Shown: one piece after another, positions 6,143 through 10,455 of the stretch | Layout: every line of letters starts with the position of its first letter | Position numbering within the stretch: position 1 is the first letter of the stretch | From: Actinomycetota bacterium | GTDB taxonomy: Bacteria; Actinomycetota; Humimicrobiia; Humimicrobiales; Humimicrobiaceae | NCBI GenBank assembly: GCA_023380915.1 | Contig: JAMCSM010000104.1 | Location: 1 to 10,455 of the forward strand | Direction: 5' to 3' | DNA: 10,455 bases | The notes under the pieces: model-generated | What the model was told of the DNA's origin: nothing | Seen by the model: the letters and a program-made list of their open reading frames with translations, nothing else | The model's database searches: none | Translations under genes and position numbers: made by a program

Positions 6143-6724
6143 TTATACCAAGACTTTAATCACATCATCAGCATTCTTATTTTCTTTTATTATCATTGAT
6201 GCAGCTCTTATAATTTTTTCAATACTTTTAGCTTCGGAGAAGTTCCTGCCTACTAAGCAGCCTCTCCCCCCGCCCTTTGCTGATCCTTCAATCATTTTCA
6301 AAAAATCATATTCCGGCATTTTTGGACCACCGTTGATTAATACTGGAATTTTTACGTAGTCTGCAATTTCAACAAATTTTTCAATAGTACCGGGCCAGTT
6401 AGTAGAAATGGCATCAGCACCAAGTTCTGCACAAAGCCTACCCGTAAACTTTAAATATTTAAGTCCATATTTTTTTAAATTTTCCTCCATTGAACCATAG
6501 AAACCAGGAAATTCGGCTTCACATATAAAGACCAAACCATATTTATCGCATTCATTTCCAATTTTTCCGAGTAGTTCAATTACGTTAGCATCATCTTCAG
6601 TGGCAAGTCCAACAAAAAAGCACACCCCGTCAGCACCTATTCTTGCAGATTCTTCAACACTTGATATCAGAACTTGTTGAATAGGTTTTGGACTTAAAGC
6701 AGCATAGGTAAAAAGATAATTCAA
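6143..6724 (-). CDS. C-terminal fragment of the aldolase-like protein, 193 aa
   Basis: This is the rest of the barrel, readable from TTG at 6724 in the same frame as the N-terminal part. No Shine-Dalgarno precedes that TTG, so independent translation is poorly supported. Family features are VEESARIGADGVCFFVGLA (23-41), the GADAISTNWPG strand (102-112), VLINGGPK (128-135) and GCLVGRNF (155-162). In Schiff-base aldolases of this family the strand equivalent to GADAISTNW reads like ADIVKTSY, and its Lys forms the imine. Here that position is Ser107 of this fragment (codon 182 of the full frame), so aldolase chemistry by the usual route is not expected even if the stop is bypassed. LVGRNF, the phosphate-binding end, is kept. 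Confidence 0.6.
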   Translation of the reverse strand: MNYLFTYAALSPKPIQQVLISSVEESARIGADGVCFFVGLATEDDANVIELLGKIGNECDKYGLVFICEAEFPGFYGSMEENLKKYGLKYLKFTGRLCAELGADAISTNWPGTIEKFVEIADYVKIPVLINGGPKMPEYDFLKMIEGSAKGGGRGCLVGRNFSEAKSIEKIIRAASMIIKENKNADDVIKVLV

Positions 6725-6739
6725 AATATGGTTTGGTCT

Positions 6740-6949
6740 TTATAAATTGGGGGCGCACACTTTCAAAAAACCTTTACTTATTACTTCTGCAGTTGCTCCG
6801 CCCTTTACTGATTCCTCTATACTTTTGTCTATATTAATTTGTCCCGGGAATGGTTCTATGGAAGTCATATTGTGTACTGAAGCAAATATGACTGCCTTAT
6901 TATCTTCATCAAATATTCTTTTTAATCTTATTGTTTTTCCGGTTGACAT
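6740..6949 (-). CDS. N-terminal fragment of the aldolase-like protein, 69 aa
   Basis: This part is expected to be translated, having a strong ribosome site, and ends at the TAA. It carries MSTGKTIRLKRIF and the strand AVIFASVHNM (19-28). In the family this strand reads like VPMDHG, with a catalytic Asp before the His; here the Asp is Val25. IDKSIEESVKGGATAEVISK (40-59) is the first barrel helix and strand. Alone it is too short to fold as a TIM barrel. Confidence 0.6.
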   Translation of the reverse strand: MSTGKTIRLKRIFDEDNKAVIFASVHNMTSIEPFPGQINIDKSIEESVKGGATAEVISKGFLKVCAPNL

Positions 6950-6953
6950 ACTG

Positions 6954-6959
6954 CTCCTT
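6954..6959 (-). promoter_or_regulatory. Ribosome binding site that fixes the aldolase-like start
   Basis: AAGGAG on the minus strand lies four bases before ATG 6949. Its strength supports translation starting here and not at the TTG after the internal stop. Confidence 0.7.
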
Positions 6960-7113
6960 TCAATTGTTATAAAAAATAATTTAAAAAATATTTATATTAT
7001 TCTCTTTAATATTATATTTTTGAAGAACTTAATACTATAAAATATAATTTTCTGCTATTTCATACATTGCAACAAAAATTCTTATATTAGCGGCTATGGT
7101 AACAAGAGTTAAG

Positions 7114-7137
7114 ACAAATAAAAGCCCTTTTATTTGT
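7114..7137. terminator. Perfect 11-bp stem hairpin, possible terminator of the kinase transcript
   Basis: ACAAATAAAAG (7114-7124) and CTTTTATTTGT (7127-7137) pair perfectly around CC. On the minus strand it follows the kinase gene and the two gene remnants and precedes the aldolase-like gene, a natural place to end the kinase transcript. It is low in GC and the only U-rich tract is within the stem, so a regulatory palindrome is an alternative. Confidence 0.45.
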
Positions 7138-7163
7138 AATATATTCTAAAAGATTCAAGCTGG

Positions 7164-7290
7164 CTATACTATTTTTAATTTTATTCCCAACTTTTGTATC
7201 TTTACAGCAGTATCATTATCTATACCTGAATCAGTAATTATTTCATCAAATTCAGTTAATGGCATTACGGAAATGAAAGCATTACCTGTA
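7164..7290 (-). pseudogene. DeoR-family regulator, C-terminal remnant
   Basis: The minus-strand frame reads VTGNAFISVMPLTEFDEI, then ITDSGIDNDTAVKIQKLGIK and LKIV before a stop at 7164. This matches the end of DeoR-type sugar-phosphate-responsive repressors (pattern AFxxVxxLxxFDxxITDSGIxxxxxxxLxxxGxxxxIV). Only about 40 of roughly 250 residues survive; the helix-turn-helix and most of the effector domain are gone. Its 5' end joins the PfpI remnant in another frame. It may be what is left of the regulator of this catabolic locus. Confidence 0.62.
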
Positions 7291-7368
7291 ACTTTTTTGC
7301 CCCTTTATAACATCCGCCTCAATGAGCATAAGGGGTCCATGACAGATAGCGGCAATTATTTTGATATT
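7282..7368 (-). pseudogene. PfpI/DJ-1 family protein, internal remnant
   Basis: The frame reads INIKIIAAICHGPLML and then IEADVIKGQK before TAA at 7282. AAICHGP is the nucleophile-elbow motif of the PfpI/DJ-1/ThiJ superfamily, with the reactive Cys inside CHG, followed by the usual xLxEADVxKGxK. About 28 residues of a protein of some 170 are left. It begins almost at the kinase stop codon and ends at the junction with the DeoR remnant, around a run of six A. There is no start codon and no possible function. Confidence 0.65.
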
Positions 7369-7370
7369 TA

Positions 7371-8615
7371 TCAGGATAGCCTGAATATCATTTCCTCAGG
7401 TGTAAGATCTCTTCCCTCTTCTACCACTTTCCGGGTAAAATAAGCCACAACTACTTCTTCATCTGTTGGTACTATATAAATTCTTACCCTTGAATCTATG
7501 GAGAATTCTGAAGAAATTAAGTTTTGAGTCCCGTTTAATTCCTTGTTTTTGGCTAGGTCAAGCTTAACTCCCATGTACTCCATATTCTCAAGACATTTCT
7601 CCCTGATATAGGGGCTTTTTTCTCCGATACCGCCGCTGAATATCATACAGTCAATACCACCCAGGATTGTTCCAAATGCACCTATATATTTCCTTATGCT
7701 GTCAATGTAAAGATCTATAGCCATCCTAGCTCTTATATTTCCGCTTTCGGCAGCTTCCATTATTTCCCTTACATCTTCTGTGCCTATTCCTGCAGTGCCT
7801 TTAAGCCCTGCATTGCCTGAAAGCTCTTCCTGGATCTGTTCTATTGAAAGACCAAGTTCTTTCATTGCAAATAGTACAGTGGTTGCATCCAGGTCACCGG
7901 GCCGTGATCCCTGAAGCAAACCTGAATTAGGAGAAAAACTCATACTGGTATCTATGGATTTACCATCTTTTACTGCAGCAATGGAGCTGCTCCCTCCAAG
8001 ATGGATGGTAAGAAGCCTTATTTTTTCTGAACTGCAGAGTTTAAATGCCATTGCAGAAAGATATCTGTGTGAAGCCCCGTGAAAGCCATTTTTCTTAATT
8101 CCAAGCTTTTCATACCAATCCCAGGGAAGTCCTAAAATCCTCCTGAACTTTGGTATTGAGTAATGAAACGAGGGTTCAAAAACTCCTACCATAGGGACAT
8201 CTAAAATTTTACTGAATATACCTATTGCCTCAAGGTATGGAAGGTTGTGTACAGGTGCTACAAATGCGTACTTTTTCATTTCAGCAAGTGTCTCAGGAGT
8301 CAATTTATTGGCACCGTTTTTTTCACCAAGAATACACTTAAAACCAACAGCCTGGATGTCCTGAGGTTTGGAAATGACACCATTTTCTGCAAACCATTCA
8401 AGTACAAGCCTAATTGCAGGTTCAAAACCTAAAATATTTACCACTTCTTTTACAGAAGGTGCGTTGCCCACACTATGTGTAAAATTTGAGGAACCTTCAG
8501 ATTTTATCTTATCGATACCTGCCGTTCCAAGGGTTTTTATTTCATTCTTTTCATTGATATCAATAATCTTACTTTTAAAAGAAGTGCTTCCTACATTGCT
8601 GATGCCTATAATCAT
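7371..8615 (-). CDS. Acetate kinase family protein, divergent
   Basis: The 414-residue protein belongs to the acetate/propionate kinase (ASKHA) family, which transfers phosphate between ATP and a short-chain carboxylate in the cytosol. Signatures in order: NVGSTSFK (7-14, like NAGSSSLK), VAPVHN with His123, FEPSFH (146-151, like FDTAFH), GFHGASHRY (177-185), HLGGSSS (205-211, like HLGNGAS), DTSMSFSPNSGLLQGSRPGD with Arg238, SGGIGEKSP (327-335) and PTDEEVVVA (383-391). Asn7, Ser10, Ser12, Lys14, His123, His179, Arg238 and Glu386 fit the Methanosarcina thermophila active-site set. Arg91 is Lys93 and Asp148 is Glu147, and the HxVVHGG motif is GFKCILG, so the substrate may differ from acetate. 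AAAGGA before ATG 8615 supports the start. It heads the minus-strand catabolic cluster and is divergent from the DsrE operon. Confidence 0.85.
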   Translation of the reverse strand: MIIGISNVGSTSFKSKIIDINEKNEIKTLGTAGIDKIKSEGSSNFTHSVGNAPSVKEVVNILGFEPAIRLVLEWFAENGVISKPQDIQAVGFKCILGEKNGANKLTPETLAEMKKYAFVAPVHNLPYLEAIGIFSKILDVPMVGVFEPSFHYSIPKFRRILGLPWDWYEKLGIKKNGFHGASHRYLSAMAFKLCSSEKIRLLTIHLGGSSSIAAVKDGKSIDTSMSFSPNSGLLQGSRPGDLDATTVLFAMKELGLSIEQIQEELSGNAGLKGTAGIGTEDVREIMEAAESGNIRARMAIDLYIDSIRKYIGAFGTILGGIDCMIFSGGIGEKSPYIREKCLENMEYMGVKLDLAKNKELNGTQNLISSEFSIDSRVRIYIVPTDEEVVVAYFTRKVVEEGRDLTPEEMIFRLS

Positions 8616-8643
8616 GTTTTTCCTTTCAAATAGTTAATTATTC

Positions 8644-8673
8644 ATCTTAATTTAAGATAATTATCTCAGTCAA
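8644..8673 (-). promoter_or_regulatory. Promoter of the kinase gene with overlapping palindromes
   Basis: On the minus strand TTGACT (8668-8673) and TAAGAT (8644-8649) are 18 bp apart. AGATAATTATCT (8655-8666), a perfect 12-bp palindrome, fills the spacer, and ATCTTAA-A-TTAAGAT (8644-8658) overlaps the -10. This layout suits a repressor that blocks polymerase. Confidence 0.5.
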
Positions 8674-8960
8674 ATTATCTACACAAAAACAGTAATTACC
8701 TTTTTAATTTAATTAAATTTATTTTATTTTCCGTAATTAATCTATCAAAGTATGTAAGTAATGGAATAATTGCCTTATTTTACTTATATGTATTATTAAT
8801 TTTTTTAAGTCAGCCACATTAATTTTTTAAAATGGGCCCAAGCCAGGTATACAGTTTTAGCTTTTTTATTTTATCATTTTTTTAATTATGATTGTAAAAT
8901 AACTTATTCTCTCTCTGACTTCAAATGGGGCAGACAAAGAAATTGATAAATTGAAGCTTG
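8674..8960. other. AT-rich divergent intergenic region, no gene seen
   Basis: This is the middle of the 438-bp gap between the kinase start and the DsrE start. No open frame with a ribosome site, tRNA or known riboswitch is recognised. It consists mainly of A/T runs, including TTTAATTTAATTAAATTTA near 8703, with one GC-richer patch (TGGGCCCAAGCCAGG, 8834-8848) whose role I cannot name. Confidence 0.5.
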
Positions 8961-9004
8961 TATGCAATAATTAATGCATATAATACTATTAATTTAATAG
9001 TATT
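8961..9004 (+). promoter_or_regulatory. Promoter of the DsrE-NifS-like operon with two adjacent palindromes
   Basis: TATAAT (8979-8984) is a perfect -10; the best upstream match, TTGTAT (8958-8963), has a short 15-bp spacer. TATGCA..TGCATA (8961-8980) is an 18/20 palindrome between the -35 and -10. AATACTATTAA and TTAATAGTATT (8982-8992 and 8994-9004) form a perfect 11-bp inverted repeat at the expected transcription start. Either could be an operator; the second could also form a 5' hairpin in the mRNA. Confidence 0.58.
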
Positions 9005-9053
9005 TTTATTCAAACAATTTTATATGAAAAATCTTTAAAAAAAGGATAAAAAA

Positions 9054-9425
9054 ATGGAAAAAAAGAAAATTTTATATGTCCAGACAAGCGGAACCAATAC
9101 ACCTCGAAGATTATATTCGCCTTTCATACTTGCACAAACAGCGGTAGCCATGGATCTGGGGGCTACAATTTATTTTCTTGGTGAAGGTATAACTGTTGTA
9201 GAAAAAGGTGCCGCTGAAGGTATAAAAATGGGCAGCTTTCCCACCCTGAAAGAAGTCATGGAGCAAACAGTAAAAATGGGGGTTCAATTACTGGTCTGCC
9301 AGCAAAGTATGCAGGTGTTTGGTGAAAATCTAAAACCTTCAGATTTCGTTGACGGTGTAAAAATTGTAGGTGCCGCAACACTAAACAGCTTAATTCTTGA
9401 ATATAATGGAACAATGTGGTTCTAA
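9054..9425 (+). CDS. DsrE/DsrF-family sulfur-carrier-like protein
   Basis: This 123-residue protein has the size and order of the DsrE/TusD/YchN fold. A first strand ILYVQTSG (6-13) is followed by a helix with TPRRLYSPFILAQTAVAMD (16-34), a strand ATIYFLGEG (37-45), a GVQLLVCQQSMQVFG segment (76-90) and a final VKIVGAATL. Cys82 sits where DsrE, TusD and related proteins carry the persulfide-bearing cysteine at the end of a strand. Known members relay sulfur as a cysteine persulfide in the cytosol, usually as multimers. AAAGGA lies eight bases before ATG 9054. The stop overlaps the next start (TAATG), so the protein is translationally coupled to a NifS-like protein, the enzyme class that would normally supply sulfur. 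Whether it is a carrier for this partner is inference. Confidence 0.8.
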   Translation: MEKKKILYVQTSGTNTPRRLYSPFILAQTAVAMDLGATIYFLGEGITVVEKGAAEGIKMGSFPTLKEVMEQTVKMGVQLLVCQQSMQVFGENLKPSDFVDGVKIVGAATLNSLILEYNGTMWF

Positions 9426-10455
9426 TGGAAAACAAAATATTTTTTGATAATGCCTCAACCACCAGAGTTGATGATAGAGTTTATGAAGAAATGGAACCAT
9501 ATTTTAAGACTTATTATGGCAATCCCTCAAGCCTCCACGAATTTGGCGAAAAAGCATCAGAGAAATTGGAAGAATCCAGGCAAAAAGTTGCTGATTTAAT
9601 CGGGGCAACAGCAGAAGAAATTTATTTTACTTCCTGCGGCACAGAATCCAATAACTTCGCATTATGGGGTATTGCACGGGCATACAGGGAAAAAGGAAAT
9701 CATATCATATCCTCAGTAATAGAGCATCATTCGATATTAAACCCTTTAAAAGAAATGCAGAAAGAAGGCTGGAATGTAACCCTTGTACCTGTTGATGAAA
9801 ATGGCTTTATAAACCCGGAAGATGTAAAAAAGGCAATCACAAAAGAAACTGTACTTATTACAATAATGCATGCCAATAATGAAATAGGCACAATTCAAAA
9901 CATCAGGGACATTTCTAAAATAGCTAAAGAATCCAACACAGTATTTCACAGTGATGGTGTTGCTACAGCCGGAATAATTCCGGTTGATGTCAATGAAGAA
10001 GGAATCGATGCCTATACTTTCTCATCCCAGCAAATGTATGGTCCCAAGGGCGCTGCAGCTCTTTATCTAAGGAAGGGAATCAAAATCAGGCCGCTTCTTC
10101 TTGGTGGTACACAAGAAAGAGGGAGAAGGGCGGGAACAGAAAATGTACCGGCAATAGTTGGTTTTGGTAAAGCATGTGAAATTTCAAAAATGGAAATACC
10201 GAGCCATATGGAGTCTCTTGTTGACTTAAGAGATAATCTCATAAATGGAATAATGGAAAAAATTGAAAAAGTCAAATTGAATGGACATCATACTTTGAGG
10301 CTTTCAGGCAATGTCCATATGAGCTATGAATATGTAGAGGGGGAATCAATACTTTTAATGTTGAATTTACAGGGTATTGCAGCAGCCAGCGGATCCTCAT
10401 GTACCTCGCAAGCTCTTAAAAGTTCACATGTTCTTATAGCAATAAACTTATCCCC
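9425..10455 (+). CDS. NifS/IscS-like class V aminotransferase-fold protein lacking the PLP lysine, 3' end outside window
   Basis: The frame from ATG 9425 stays open for 343 codons to the right edge. It is a clear cysteine desulfurase homolog: FDNASTT (7-13), GNPSSLHEFG (32-41), TSCGTESNN (69-77), VIEHHSIL (98-105), HANNEIGTIQ (149-158), HSDGVATAG (175-183), GGTQERGRRAGTEN (227-240) and SGSSCTS (322-328) with the persulfide Cys326. IscS and NifS normally take sulfur from cysteine using PLP bound to Lys in SxHKxxGPKG. Here the motif is SSQQMYGPKG, with Gln202-Gln203 in place of His-Lys. The Gln of DAVQ that contacts PLP is also changed (DGVA, Ala180), while Asp177 and Asn151 are kept. Archaeoglobus fulgidus IscS, which has Asp for this Lys, is a known precedent for a lysine-less member. 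An extra Cys71 lies in the TSCGTE loop. Normal desulfurase activity is not expected. Confidence 0.88.
   Translation, partial: MENKIFFDNASTTRVDDRVYEEMEPYFKTYYGNPSSLHEFGEKASEKLEESRQKVADLIGATAEEIYFTSCGTESNNFALWGIARAYREKGNHIISSVIEHHSILNPLKEMQKEGWNVTLVPVDENGFINPEDVKKAITKETVLITIMHANNEIGTIQNIRDISKIAKESNTVFHSDGVATAGIIPVDVNEEGIDAYTFSSQQMYGPKGAAALYLRKGIKIRPLLLGGTQERGRRAGTENVPAIVGFGKACEISKMEIPSHMESLVDLRDNLINGIMEKIEKVKLNGHHTLRLSGNVHMSYEYVEGESILLMLNLQGIAAASGSSCTSQALKSSHVLIAINLS

Larger units (their letters stand above)
6143..6949 (-). pseudogene. DhnA/LacD-type class I aldolase-like gene interrupted by an in-frame TAA
   Basis: The whole frame from ATG 6949 to the stop at 6143 has 268 codons, and codon 70 (6740-6742) is TAA with no frame change. 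By eye, both sides align with archaeal-type class I aldolases such as MJ0400 (2-amino-3,7-dideoxyheptulosonate synthase, about 273 residues). The first part has RLKRIF and EESVKGGA, and the second has ALSPKP, VEESARIGADG and INGGPK. The number of residues between KGF and ALSPKP equals that between KGI and AISPNP in MJ0400 as I recall it, with the stop counted as one residue. The simplest readings are a recent nonsense mutation, an assembly error or read-through. AAAGGAG before ATG 6949 is a good ribosome site. Confidence 0.75.

Noticed and set aside
5950..6359. Overlapping plus-strand frames opposite the SDR and aldolase-like genes
   Set aside because: They are antisense to conserved protein-coding sequence and show no family features of their own.
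6740..6742. Recoding of the internal stop as an amino acid such as pyrrolysine or selenocysteine
   Set aside because: The codon is TAA, while pyrrolysine uses TAG and selenocysteine TGA with a downstream structure. TAA is also used as a normal stop by other genes here.
7114..7137. A CRISPR repeat or tRNA arm suggested by the strong palindrome
   Set aside because: It occurs only once in the window with no spacer pattern, and no cloverleaf can be drawn around it.
8834..8848. A GC-richer patch (TGGGCCCAAGCCAGG) in the divergent gap as a small RNA or riboswitch
   Set aside because: It is short, has no supporting stems or terminator next to it, and matches no riboswitch core I know.
9256..9462. 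A 68-codon minus-strand frame opposite the DsrE and NifS-like genes
   Set aside because: It lies antisense to two well-supported coding sequences and has no ribosome site or recognisable motif.

Overview
The window is AT-rich bacterial DNA with purine-rich Shine-Dalgarno sites and sigma-70-like promoters. The gene families point to an uncultivated, low-GC anaerobe of the Atribacterota or Clostridia type: URO-D/corrinoid methyltransferase-like proteins, an acetate-kinase relative, a DhnA-type aldolase relative, HicBA and IS256. That assignment is inference from gene content; no marker gene is present.

Layout. (1) 1-1798, minus strand: two tandem URO-D superfamily paralogs; the downstream one runs off the left edge. 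(2) 1979-2977, minus: a divergent glucosamine-6-phosphate deaminase/isomerase-like protein with a good promoter at 3032-3060. (3) 3131-5303: an accessory strip. It holds a decayed, shortened IS256-family element with perfect 23-bp inverted repeats, a small unknown ORF, a small helical ORF followed by a truncated nucleotidyltransferase, and an intact hicB-hicA toxin-antitoxin pair with its own promoter and terminator-like hairpins. (4) 5343-8615, minus: an acetate-kinase-like gene, remnants of a PfpI/DJ-1 gene and a DeoR-type regulator joined head to tail, a DhnA/LacD-type aldolase-like gene split by an in-frame TAA, and an SDR dehydrogenase. This looks like a sugar or polyol catabolic locus that is partly decaying. 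(5) 8979 to the right edge, plus: a DsrE-family protein coupled to a NifS/IscS-like protein that lacks the PLP-binding lysine, behind a promoter with two adjacent palindromes.

The common thread is divergence at active sites. Four enzymes keep their family fold signatures but have changed key residues: NagB-like Asp to Ser, aldolase Lys to Ser, kinase Arg to Lys, and desulfurase Lys to Gln. The strongest candidate for an undescribed system is the DsrE plus lysine-less NifS pair. Its catalytic cysteine and most PLP-pocket residues are kept while the His-Lys dyad is replaced by Gln-Gln, which suggests a sulfur-handling or scaffold role rather than ordinary cysteine desulfuration.
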